A stretch of 64,000 nt of DNA, taken from NCBI GenBank assembly GCA_001939145.1, contig LSRX01000126.1:272699-336698 (forward strand), in the 5' to 3' direction. Under the pieces are notes generated by a model. The model did not search any database. It was not told the DNA's origin and saw nothing but the letters and a program-made list of their open reading frames with translations. Every line of letters starts with the position of its first letter. Position 1 is the stretch's first letter. Below are positions 33,905 to 44,128 of the stretch, piece after piece. Source of the stretch: Symbiodinium microadriaticum (taxonomy: Eukaryota > Sar > Dinophyceae > Suessiales > Symbiodiniaceae). Position numbers and translations under genes: made by a program.

Positions 33905-34740
33905 GTGTAGGGCTCGAGGTTTCGGATCTACTGGGGTTGAGGGGTTTAGGGTTGAGGGTTTTCCGGGGTTGGGGGTTAGTGTTACGGGGTTTGGGCTTCT
34001 TGCTCGGTTCCTAGTGCGGACATTGCTATTCTAGTGCAGATAAGGGTAAACATTCAACCGGGAATCATCCCTGGCCCGGGTGTGGCTGCAGAAGACGTTG
34101 AGAGCTTTCGCGGTGGACGAGTTTCCGTCTTGTGGCGCCGACGCGTGATTTGTAACCCTAGGCGCCCCTACTGACCTGAAGTCCTGAACCCTCCAGTTTC
34201 CAGGGCTTGGGTGGGTTTTTGAGCCTCAGGGCGGCCGAAGAGTCGGTAGAGGAGCCCGCAGCAAGGAGTTCAGAGCTTGGGCTCTCTGCCGTCTGAAGCC
34301 ACCGTGGAAAGTGGGTGTATGGCGAAGAGTTGGTATTTAGGCTTGGAAGCCCTGATCTTGAGATGAGGATTGTGAAACAATGTAACAACCCAAGACCACC
34401 CTACGACCTGAATCTCCGAGTGGTGTATTTCGCAACCTAAACTCGGGCACAGGGATTGCCCGCCCTAAAGTCTCTAAATCGTACCTACTCTGTTGCATGT
34501 GGAGCCCCAGCGTCCCCGAACCCCCCCCATCCCTGCAGGTCATGGCGGAAACAGCGGGACTCAGAGCCTGGGCGCAAGCGAAAGGCACCTTTAGATCAGT
34601 GTTTCACGGTGTGACCTATAGTTCTGAAATACTAAATTTAAACTTGTCCCTTCTGGGCTTCAATAAACCCTGAATGTCAAGGTAGTCTCGGAGCAGGCAA
34701 GGTCGAAGACGTACAAGTCCACCATTTTTTGGCAACAGAA

Positions 34741-34968
34741 CTAGTACTTGTCTGCTTCCTGCATCCGTCCTCCGTAATATCCCCTCCAGACTAGATCATC
34801 GACATCGGGATCTTTTGCCCTCTTCATGATGGCCTCGTATATCTGCTTGTAGTCATAGCCGAAGCCGCTGTGAGCCACAGTTATGGCTGCACCGTGCAAT
34901 GCAACGTGGTCCATGAATTCCGCACATTGATGCCTCGTCACGACAGATCGTGGTTTTGGCATGGCCAT
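34741..34968 (-). CDS. Coding-like minus-strand segment, unknown
   Basis: One minus-strand frame reads SVVTRHQCAEFMDHVALHG, AAITVAHSGFGYDYKQIYE, AIMKRAKDPDVDDLVWRGYYGG and ends at a stop. It reads like a true globular protein fragment. Further minus-strand pieces lie at 35215-34985 (RLQLCITQLENQAADP) and about 36015-35820 (KHLWYVRIWKDDDGAFNGYGG), in different frames. They may be exons or a decayed retrocopy lying antisense upstream of and around the first peroxiredoxin exons. Not identified. Confidence 0.35.
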   Translation of the reverse strand: MAMPKPRSVVTRHQCAEFMDHVALHGAAITVAHSGFGYDYKQIYEAIMKRAKDPDVDDLVWRGYYGGRMQEADKY

Positions 34969-35765
34969 GCTAAGCCTAGCAGAGCTATACCACGTGGGTG
35001 CTTCTCTGAGTTACGGTCCCCTCGAAAGCACCGAGATGTACAGCACTTGTACACAAGGACCCCGCAAGCCCAAATTGGAGAGCCCTTCGTTTCACCTTTA
35101 GCCAATCCTGCCCGGTATATTCCGACCACTGTACCAGTGGATCGGCCGCTTGGTTCTCCAGCTGTGTTATGCAGAGTTGAAGTCTCCTCACTGGTTTGGT
35201 TATTTCGGCCTGCATATCACCTCATATATCGCGAAATTCCAACGAAGGACGTTTGAACACCCCTGAACCCCACAACGCTAACCCCCCCCCACCCCAAAAG
35301 CTAAACCCGAAGCCCTGAAACAGGAGCACCCTAAACCCTAAACCTTTATCAGGATCCCTCATCCAGCAACCTGCTCCGAACTTCAAGCTGATGGCGAGCG
35401 CCTGGGCAAGGTTCAGTCTTTTAGGGCGCGGGAGCCTTGGGGCTCAGGGTTTCGGGAGTTTGGGGGTCTGGGTTTTAGGGAGTTTTGGGGGCTTCTTGGG
35501 CTGTTTGGAAAACAGGGTTCTGGACAAGATGTTCAGGATCTGGGTTGCTTTAGGTTGTAGCTTCGTGCAATGTTGGGGTTGTAAAGCTTGCACCGTTGGA
35601 ATCATTATAGGGTCTAAGATTTTAGTTTTGCAGGTTGAGGGATTCCGGGCTTACGGAATGAGTGAGGCGCGTGGTCGGCGAGATATGGTTTTCCGACGTC
35701 GACATTCTTGCTGATCTTGTGGGACAGTCGAACCAGAACGCCGAAGACCTAAAAACCTCCTCCAG

Positions 35766-38700
35766 GCATGCCGGATGACTCCTTCCAGGAGGTGGAGCTC
35801 GCGAGCTACCGAGGCAAGCAACCTTGGTGCAGCCAATTTTGAGTTGCAGCAGTGTAGCAGAGGCCACTTTGTCGCCTCTGTAGCCACCATAACCATTGAA
35901 AGCACCGTCATCATCCTTCCATATCCTAACATACCAGAGGTGTTTGCCCTCTCCGCTCACTACTAGTATGTTTTTTGTTTGCGTTTTGCTTCTCCGTCCA
36001 TGGTTTGAGGGCACTTCCCAAAGGTGTGCTTGCAATCAACCCTCACTCCTTCTGAACTCTTTCTTGGGTAGGTCGGTAGGTACTCTACGCGATCTCCTTC
36101 TTCATAACATGACGACGCAAGGAACACCCTCATCTAGAGCAGCACGAAAATCCAGAGTCCTGCTTTTTCCATGGGTGCCCGGTATACTTCACCCTAAACC
36201 CTAACTAAACCCTATAAACCTATAAGCCCTAACTAAACCCTATAAACCTATGAGCCCTAACTAAACCCTACAAGCCTATAAGCCCCAACTAAACCCTATA
36301 AACCTATAAGCCCTAACTAAACCCTATAAACCTATAAGCCCTAACTAAACCCTGAAAAACCAATAAGCCCCTGAGCCCGATGGATCAGGCAAGAAGTATG
36401 TGGTGCTGTACACCTTCCCGGCTTGCTTCACCTTCGTCTGCGCCAGCGAGCTGGTGGCTTTCTCAAACCTCCAGAAGGCAGTTACGGTTTAGGGTTTAGG
36501 GGTTTAGGGTCTAGGGTTTAGGGTTTAGGGTGTTCACTGTTTGCTGTTCGGATCTCAGGCTTACCGGGGCTTCGGGCTTCGGGGTTGAGGATTTCAGCGT
36601 TTGTGACTCGAGAGCTCTTGTGTGGGTTGATGTGCTACAAGCCCATGATTGTAAACCTGACTAAGGGTTTAGAGAGGGTTTGGCGTATGTTACAGCATCA
36701 CCATGAGAACCTCGTCAAGCGAACGCTTTCCTAAAGTCCTGAAGCCCCAAACTACTCTGAGACTTGGTCGTGGAGATTCGTTCACGAAGGGATGGGCCTG
36801 TCACTGCAACTTTAATTTAGGGTTAGATCCCCGGTCACCATTCGTATGTAGTTGGAGGCTCTTCATCGTTTTACAACAGTAAGAGAAACTTTCTACACAA
36901 GATGCGCTCCACCCAGCAAATCATACGCCATTGATGCAGGAGTTCGACGATCGAAATGTCCAGGTGCTGGGCATGTCCATCGACACGGAGCATGTGCACA
37001 AGGTGCAGATGGGGGACATTTCAGATGTCAGAACTTGTGGCTGAAGCCTCATCCTCTTTCTGGAGTACAAACTCCATAAGCCAGGGACACATGCCCGTAC
37101 CTCTCTTGAATAGAACGCTCCACAGCAGATCCCACCCCAGGAGACAGAGGCCTATTTGCGTGGTCAGGGCCCGGTTTTTGCAGGGTTCAGGGCTATGAAC
37201 TACGGTGTTTAGGACCAAGCTACTCTGACAGAAGCTTCAATCACCTGGCCGGAGGCGTGGAAGAACACGCCGCAGGACAAGGGTGGAATCGGACCCATCG
37301 CTCACCCGCTGCTGGCGGATGTTAAGAAGGAGGCCAGATCACGAGCCCAGGGTCAGGGCTATGGGGCTCACCTCTCGCCCAAACGACACCTGCATTTGTG
37401 AAGCTCGGTCCTGCTAGAATTCCTTGTAGTAGGTCTGTGGGTTACAGGTATATAAGGCTAGGTATCAGCCCCGAATATGGAGTTGTGCAATCACCAGGTC
37501 AGGTATGAAGGGATGCCACATCGCACACATCATAGCTGGATGTGGCCTTGGACCAGGGCCTTGGACGTGCCTTAAGCCTCCGCCAATTTAAACCAACACT
37601 GTCGGTTCTTCTAGCCTGAGACAGCAGGTGCAATAACATGTTAGCACTCGTGCCTGAACCCTTACAAGAGAATGCAGAGTGTCACACAGAGCGACGTGTT
37701 TAGCTGCGAGGCATTGAAAATCGGAAGGTGTTGCAGGGTTTTTGCGGCTTTGCCAAGAATGTAGGGCTTGGGACTCCTCTGGCTTGCTGCAGTTGGTCCG
37801 ACTTCCAAGCGCAATAAAGTGCAGTTTAAACTCTCCTTCGGGCAACGTAAGGTTTCTGAGTCTCGCAGCTCTGTGCCCGTTATGGTGAAGGGCTCAGGGT
37901 TTTTGGGCATAGACGAAGAGATATCCGCAGGCTCTTAGCAATCTGTGGGGGTTGTTTTGCAGGTGAGCACTGATTACGGCTGCCTCTTGGACAACGGCCT
38001 GGCGCTGCGGGCCGTTTACATCATCGACAAGGCATCGGGTCGATGGAGATCCCCAAGCCTGAAGCCTAAACCTCAAAATCCTGAGTCTAGACTCCAGACC
38101 GACCCGACCGGCCCATCTCAACTGCAGTTTCCTCGGAATGTATCGTTCGATGTCGGCATTTCCTTGACATCTTGCATGGTTGCGGATGTCCAAGCCACAG
38201 ACCAAGTTCTTGCTCTTGCCATGCAGCTCCCCTTCTTCAACACTTCTCAACCCGAAACCTACATCCTGGAACCCCGAAGCTGTTAGTTCCCGATCTCCTA
38301 AACTGTACATTTCTCAAGACTCTGCCTGGATGTAGGGTCTAGTGTTCATGGTCCAGGCGATCCTGCCGGGAGGGAGCCTTGTGGGATGAAACGGATATAG
38401 GGGTCAGAGCAAACAGTCGTACCATAGTCTTCCTTGGAGTTCCCCAACATGAAGTTATGATACAACCCTCCTGAGGCATAATCAGTCTCATCATGAAAAC
38501 GTCTGTTTAGCTATCAGCGGCAGCAAGGGTTTCAACATTGGAGACCTGGTCCGCACTTGGTTTATGTAGTTTAGGGTTCAGGCTTTGTCGTTGCATCGTT
38601 TTCTTTTTTGCGGTCCTCACCATGCCTCCTTTACCTTCCTTGCCAGGAGGGCATCGTGCGATCTGAGATGAAGAACGACCTTCCACTCGGACGCAATGTG

Positions 38701-39313
38701 GAGGAGATGGTTGAGGGTTTAGCGGTTCCTGTAGGATTTACGGTCTGGGCGGGTCTGGTGAAGTTTGTTGCGGCGAGGCCAGGCTGTGAGGTTCGATGAA
38801 GCGTCCCTTCTTGGTCCAGGGTATGCCCAGCAGCTGCATAGCAGGTGTAAAGATCTGAGGCAGCGCATGGTGTTGTTCTTGATTTGTGTGGTTTCTGCCA
38901 AGCTCTACCAAATAACTTTCAGCCGCTTCAAGTTGAATGCAAGACGCCAGTGGAGGAAGTTTTGCGGATCCTCGACGCGCTGCAGTTCCACGAGAAGAGC
39001 GTCAAGGACGGAGATGAGCGAGTCTGCCCGGCCGGGTGGAAGCTTAGCTTGGTAGGGTTTAGGGTGTCTAGGGTTTAGGGCCTAGGGGACTGATATTATT
39101 ATATAATGGATGTGTAAACATAATAAAGACAGTCAGAAGCCCAAGGATCCCTAAAACCCCAACAGGCCCAAGCCTTAATCTTAAACTTTGAGGCTCAACA
39201 CCTAAAGCCCAAATCCCTATGACCAAAAGCTGTGCAACCGGCTAAGGAAGAAGGGCGCCAAGGCAATGAAGCCCACGACGGAGGGTGTGGCAGAGTACTT
39301 CTCGAGCAAGTGA
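35766..39313 (+). CDS. Typical 2-Cys peroxiredoxin, eight exons, N-terminus missing
   Basis: Thiol peroxidase that reduces hydrogen peroxide and organic peroxides using thioredoxin. Exons: 35766-35813, 36389-36477, 36940-37002, 37255-37332, 37963-38031, 38647-38703, 38956-39041, 39247-39313. All phases agree, giving 184 residues. Visible: MPDDSFQEVELASYRG; the peroxidatic site YTFPACFTFVCASE (PxxxTxxC kept, but Ala follows the Cys where Pro is usual); VQVLGMSIDTEHVHK; NTPQDKGGIGPIAHPLLADV; DYGCLLDNGLALRAVYIIDK; NDLPLGRNVE; and the resolving cysteine in ERVCPAGW near the C-terminus, followed by GVAEYFSSK. Donors: GC in five introns, GT in one, GA in one. The N-terminal strand before MPDDSF and any leader are missing, possibly in exons between 33851 and 35765. 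Plastid or cytosolic location cannot be decided. Confidence 0.95.
36190..36365. repeat. 28-base higher-order repeat of four heptamers
   Basis: About six tandem copies of a 28-base unit with the four heptamers CCTAACT, AAACCCT, ATAAACC and TATAAGC. It forms the 3' end of peroxiredoxin intron 1, ending about 25 bases before the acceptor of exon 2. Confidence 0.9.
36485..36537. repeat. TTTAGGG tract at the donor end of peroxiredoxin intron 2
   Basis: Six or seven TTTAGGG-type units beginning eight bases after the GC donor at 36478. Confidence 0.9.
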
Positions 39314-40085
39314 GGCAGAGCAGGTCTGCTCCTGCGCACGATTTTGGACAATGAAGACTCCTTATTGTGGTAACCCTAGCCAAAGCCCCACAACGTTGTG
39401 TCAACCCCAGCCTGTAAACTCAGAGACAAACCCGAGAACCCAAGCCCTGAGCCTATGCCCGAGCCGTATGTGTTGCGAGGGCAGCCCGGCCTCTGCGAAG
39501 TTTTGTAGGAGCGTTGTAGGAGCTGCAAGTCTAAATTGTCGGGCAGGCACTCCGTCCACCAAGCGTGCCAACTGACATAGCACCCGTTAGTAGATAAAGT
39601 GGAGCTGTCGAGTTGCCAGCCTTTGCACGAAGTTCGACAGTGCACAGAGTACCGCCTGACAGATTAGATGTTAACGTAACAAGGATGTGTCCAGCACATT
39701 CCAGCACCAAGAGCTGTGCTGTCCAAACCATCCTCACAAAGACTGCAGCAAAAGAGATGCCTCAGAGCTGCAAAACCTGGCAGTATCAATCCATGAGCAA
39801 GCGCCTGTCAGGGTTCTTCTCATGGTACCTATAAGTCTTACTGTAACGATGATGAAGGCGATTGCGACGGTCATGACGATGAGTTATGACTATGGCGTGA
39901 TGAACTCGAGTGTCAAGGTCAGATCCCAGCCCGAAACCCAATGTGAGTAAGCATCAGTGCGATAGTGTATGTATGTATGCATGCATGCATGTATGTATGT
40001 ATGTATGCACGTATGTATGCAATGTATGTATGTATGCATGTATGCATGTATGTATGTATGTATGCATACATACATACATACACAC

Positions 40086-40134
<49 letters not shown>

Positions 40135-40640
40135 TACAGTGTGAAGAAAAGCGTATACCATGCATGGTGGGCCATGTGTTGCTGTTCATGAGTACAGTGT
40201 ACGGTCCAGTTGATCATCATTGCAACTAGCTTCAGCACATCTTGGGGGACTTGTCACTTCAGTCGTTCGTGGTGTGTTGAATTCAAGGTCTCGTTTGGTT
40301 CAGGATCCGGATTTTCCTTGACGCGACATCTAAGGACACATTTTGAGCCAAGGACCCGCGACGGAAGGATAATGCAGAACAGCCCTGCCCACACTGCAAT
40401 ATCCCTGCAGTGGATGCCAAGAAAAGCTTCGTGCTTCTCCCTCGTATTTGCCCGGAATCGGTTTTGGGGTTTTTCCCTGGTTCCCAAGCTTTCACCCCCG
40501 CCCCCCCAAGAGAGCCCAACACCCCTTAATTCAGGACTATACCTTAAGTTATAGGGGCCTCAATCTTATGATTTGAGGTATATCCCCCCTAAACCCTAAA
40601 CCCTAAACCCTAAACCTTGGCTTAAGCCAATTAAATGCCG
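39314..40640. other. Spacer after the peroxiredoxin gene
   Basis: No secure gene. It contains the microsatellite at 39968-40140, a CCCTAAA tract at 40588-40615, and one Cys-rich frame near 39690-39770 (QELCCPNHPHKDCSK) that I cannot support as a gene. Confidence 0.5.
39968..40140. repeat. GTAT then CATACA compound microsatellite
   Basis: GTAT/GCAT units (39968-40065) change at about 40066 into their reverse-complement sense and then into CACATA hexamers (40085-40135). The two halves can pair as a hairpin. Confidence 0.95.
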
Positions 40641-40646
40641 TCTCAG

Positions 40647-40696
40647 AGAGGCACAAGCTCTGCTGGGCGCCCTTCGAGACCTCCCTCGACGTCCTG
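40647..40696 (+). CDS. Exon-like island between opposed heptamer tracts
   Basis: After TCTCAG one frame reads RHKLCWAPFETSLDVL in GC-rich codons, with GT donors at GAC|GTCCTG or CTG|GTCCAG. CCCTAAA units lie at 40588-40615 and G-rich TTTAGGG-type units at 40705-40795. It may be an early exon of the gene ending at 43848. Confidence 0.45.
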
Positions 40697-40704
40697 GTCC
40701 AGGG

Positions 40705-40795
40705 GGGTTGGGGGTTTCGGGTTTCGGGGGTTTGGGGTTTGGGGGTTTAGGGTTTGGGGGTTTAGGGTTTGGGGGGTTTAGGGTTTAGGGTCCAG
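40705..40795. repeat. TTTGGGGG/TTTAGGG tract
   Basis: Repeated gggtttagggtttggggg words of 7-9 bases, immediately downstream of the exon-like island. Confidence 0.85.
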
Positions 40796-41312
40796 CTGAA
40801 TTCTAGGCAAACGAGGCATGTTATACAAACTCCTCGAGGGCGCCGCAGTCAAGTCTAGGACGGCATACTAAGTCTACTACCGGTGTTCTGAGAACTCTAG
40901 ACTCAAAACATAGGAATCACGTTATGACCACCCTGAAGCCCTGAGCCCTAACCACCCCACTTATGTCATAGAAAGTTCAACATGGCAGCACATTTCGGGC
41001 TACTAGAGGTTGCAATCCCAAAGTTTGTGCTAGTTTATCAGGCTCAGGGATGCAGGTCAGCCCGACGCCTTTGTTTCTCAAGCCCGAAAGCCACTAATTA
41101 GACACTGGGCTAACCCCCAAACCCCAAAAAGCAAGCCCGAAAGCCTGGGGCCCGGGCCCTGAAGCCGGTTCTCAAAGAAGCCAAACCTCTCAAATCAGGG
41201 TTTGTATTCAGCACAAAACCCCCCAAAAAGGCCCTAAAGACGTTAAAAACTAAAAAAAACACCGAAAAAAAGCCTTAGAGTTTGAAGTGCCAAGCTTTGA
41301 GATTTTTTTTTG

Positions 41313-41372
41313 AAGCCCTGGTGGCCAGGAGTTGGGTGTGTTCGGCCTCCTCGGGCCGAGGCAAGACCACCA
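41313..41372 (+). CDS. Exon-like island, unknown
   Basis: After GGCCAG the frame reads ELGVFGLLGPRQDHQ; an alternative frame reads SWVCSASSGRGKTTRQ. C-rich heptamer-like DNA (41110-41230) lies upstream and the large TTTAGGG array downstream. Confidence 0.35.
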
Positions 41373-41375
41373 GGC

Positions 41376-41730
41376 AGGGTTTAGGCTATGGGGTTGAGGG
41401 TTTAGGGTTTAGGCTATGGGGTTGAGGGTTTAGGGTTCAGGGTTTAGGGTTTAGGGTGTGGGGTTTGGGGTATAGGGTTTAGGGTTCAGGGTTCAGGATT
41501 TAGGGTTTAGGGTTTGGGGTTTGGGGTATAGGGTTTAGGGTTCAGGGTTCAGGATTTAGGGTTTAGGGTTTGGGGTTTGGGGTATAGGGTTTAGGGTTCA
41601 GGGTTCAGGATTTAGGGTTTAGGGTTTGGGGTTTGGGGTATAGGGTTTAGGGTTCAGGGTTCAGGATTTAGGGTTTAGGGTTTGGGGTACAGGGTTTAGG
41701 GTTCAGGGTTTAGGGCATAGTTTTTTTTAA
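41376..41730. repeat. TTTAGGG array containing a 56-base higher-order repeat
   Basis: The whole block is built of heptamers. From about 41464 to 41690 an eight-heptamer unit (TTTGGGG, TATAGGG, TTTAGGG, TTCAGGG, TTCAGGA, TTTAGGG, TTTAGGG, TTTGGGG) repeats four times: the TATAG word recurs at 41471, 41527, 41583 and 41639, exactly 56 bases apart. Confidence 0.95.
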
Positions 41731-41868
41731 GGGTTTACGGTCTCCGGGATTGTCTGGGGTTGAGGTTGTAGGTTCCAGGGTTATAGGGGTTATAATTTGA
41801 GGAAATGACGGTTCATGACGGTTTAGGATTCTGGCTGATGTTGCTTGCTTAATTGATTTCTTTCAGCT

Positions 41869-41906
41869 TTCGATGTCGAGCCTTCGGGGTTGAGGCGTTG
41901 TTTGGG
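41869..41906 (+). CDS. Short exon-like segment
   Basis: Strong acceptor (ATTTCTTTCAG) followed by FDVEPSGLRRCL and a strong donor (TTGG|GTACGT). Likely a real exon of an unidentified gene. Confidence 0.4.
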
Positions 41907-42154
41907 TACGTATCTCCCGCTACTGTACAGGGGAACTTAGTTTTCAACCTTCATCCCAACGTAAACCCCAGGCTCAGGTCCTCCATCCTAGGTCCTAAGC
42001 TTCAGATGCTGAGCTCAATGCCATCAGCGTTAAAGAAAACCCCAAAGCCTCAAACCCTCAAAGCCCTCAGCCCAAAAGCCCCAAAAACCTTAAACCCGAA
42101 ACGGCCCAAGCCCTACAGGCCCGAAGCCCAAAAAGCCTGAACCCATGGCATCAG

Positions 42155-42226
42155 AGGCGATTTGCATTCTCGGTCTTCCTTGCCGCCTCGGCCTTCTCGG
42201 GGAAGGACTGGAAACTCGCAGTCAGG
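42155..42226 (+). CDS. Exon-like segment with hydrophobic core
   Basis: After CATCAG the frame reads RRFAFSVFLAASAFSGKDW, then KLAVR, up to a GC donor (GTCAGG|GCCTCT). It looks like a signal or membrane segment. An ATG at 42145 opens a second frame (MASEAICILGLP). Probably part of the gene ending at 43848. Confidence 0.4.
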
Positions 42227-42996
42227 GCCTCTGCTTTTTTTGAGAATGTATAGGTTCAAACTCAAAGGATTCAGAGTCCTTGATACTTTTGTGGTCTTCG
42301 GGTTCGCGGGTCTGGGGTTTGAGGTTGAGGCTGAGGGCTTTGGCAGGTTCGTTTGGATTGCCGAACGGGTTTCTATTTCTTTTCTTAATGGAAACATTGG
42401 TCCGTGCTCTGCTGCAGTGCACGTTTGACTGCTCTCGGGGTTTCCGGATCTTTGGTACAGTATTTCGACAGGGTGTCAGACTGTTTCAGAGCTGGTGTAT
42501 TGATAGAGGCTGTACATCATGACAGATTGGCTTCTAGAGCACGCTCCACGGATGCCTGGGATGGTACAGCTGTAAGGGGCTTCGGAGTTTGCTGGAGAAG
42601 TTTAAGGAGTGCAGGGTTGGGTTCTCGTCTTGAAGGCTTTTCGATACTGGGGTTTTCGGGGTTTGGGGGTTTGGGGCGCAGGTTTCACTGAGAAGGTGTT
42701 TTTCCGCCTGGAGCCGTAAAGCCGTAAACCCGAAAACGTTTAGCATACATACAAGCAGTATGCAACATTGAAATTTAGATAGCGCATTAATTATATAGTG
42801 TATAGTATCTGGCATATAGTGGATACAGTATATAGAATGTAGTATATAGTATATAATACATAGCATAGAGTATGTCGTATATATAGAGTAAGTATATATC
42901 CACTCCCTTGGTTCTCTAAAACCCCACGACCCGGAGCTCAGGTTGGCTGATGCTCGCGCAGCCCTCAGCAGAAAGCTTGGATCGACGACCCCCATT

Positions 42997-43142
42997 GAAC
43001 CCCTAGGCTCCTAAGTAGTTCCTTTTTGTGCTTTATATTTTAGTTCCTTTCTGTGGCTTATATTGTAGTTCCTTTCTTGTGGTTTATGTTTAGAATCCTT
43101 TCAGGTAATCCCGAAAAGGAACCACTAAGGAGCGTATGGGGA
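42997..43142. mobile_element. Small inverted-repeat element, family 1 copy 3
   Basis: Left end ACCCCTAGGCTCCTAAGTAG, right end CCACTAAGGAGCGTATGGGG. It shares the TTTAGAATCCTTTCAGGTAATCCC-type core with the other copies, plus two extra internal repeats of the TTAGTTCCTTTCTGTGG type, so it is longer. Confidence 0.8.
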
Positions 43143-43580
43143 ACCCCAAGCCAGAATGTCCAGGCTCAAGGTGCCCATCTATCGATAGACATGTTGTTTG
43201 TCTATCTGTTGATTTACTTGTTTGTTCATACTCATATTTACATACATGCATACGTACATACATACCTACATACATGTGTGTATATCTGTATATATACATA
43301 TGTCATACACAGAAGTATGTAGGATAGTAATTCATTGATGCTAGCATAAGGACCTATGCAGCAACCATTTTGGGGCCAATGTAAATGAAACAACAAAATT
43401 AGGGTCGTGGACGCTTGGCTACGCAAAAGCTCTCTGACGTTTCTCTGTGGTTTCCTGATTTCGAGTTTAGTTCGGGTTTAGGAACTCCAACCAAGAGACA
43501 ACCTGGGAAGAAGCCCCCTGTGGCCTTTGTTTCAACTCGCCCCTCGACTGAGTAGTTAAAACCCCTCATTTGGGGTGGAG

Positions 43581-43848
43581 GTCGTGGCCAATGCCTCCAT
43601 GGCTACGCAAGAGCGCTGCAGCAGTGGAGAGACCAATGCCACGCCCCCAGAAGAAGGTCAAGCGGACGACATATTTGGGCCTGGGGCAGTCAGGAATCCC
43701 TGGCTTTCGGTGCTGGATTCGGCACCTAGCCAGGATTCATCCGGGTTTACACCCGGAAAATTCTACAACTCATGATGTGGTATGTGGTGGGAACGCAGGT
43801 CACCTTGCGGACCTTGTGCACCTGGCTCCGACCACCGGGGCACTCTAA
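43581..43848 (+). CDS. Last two exons of an unknown, probably extracellular protein (43581-43656, 43799-43848)
   Basis: Exon one, after GGTGGAG, reads VVANASMATQERCSSG, then ETNATPPEE, with two N-glycosylation sites (NAS, NAT). It ends in phase 1 at a GT donor (GAAG|GTCAAG). Exon two, after ACGCAG, completes a Gly codon and reads HLADLVHLAPTTGAL before TAA. The phase match across a 142-base intron is good support. Family unknown. Confidence 0.5.
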
Positions 43849-44052
43849 GCCATGAACCTGCAAGACCCCATTAACCAGGCCATGCAACACCGCTAGACGT
43901 AATCGCGATGAAGCTATCAAACTGGGTACCCCCTTGAAGCAGAAAAACTCAAAACCGGAACCTTATAGACCCTGTATAACTCTCTGTGTGTATCTATCTC
44001 TCTCTCTCTCTCTGTATATACATATATATATATGTATGTATATGTACTCCAG

Positions 44053-44128
44053 GCCATGCCCTTAGACAAGAAACTGGACACAAATAGCTTTCTGAAAGCT
44101 TCCGAGGCTACCATTGCCGATTTCCAGG
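44053..44128 (+). CDS. Exon resembling the start of a glycolipid-transfer (GLTP) domain
   Basis: After ACTCCAG the frame reads AMPLDKKLDTNSFLKASEA, then TIADFQ, to a GT donor. The pattern P-x-D-K-x-(I/L)-(D/E)-T-x-x-F-L-x-A is like the N-terminus of GLTP-fold lipid carriers. The family's later motifs were not found in the next 2 kb, so this is a suggestion only. Confidence 0.3.

Noticed and set aside
41376..41730. True chromosome end (telomere)
   Set aside because: Heptamers are decayed, arranged in a 56-base unit, and flanked on both sides by gene-bearing DNA, so this is an internal array.
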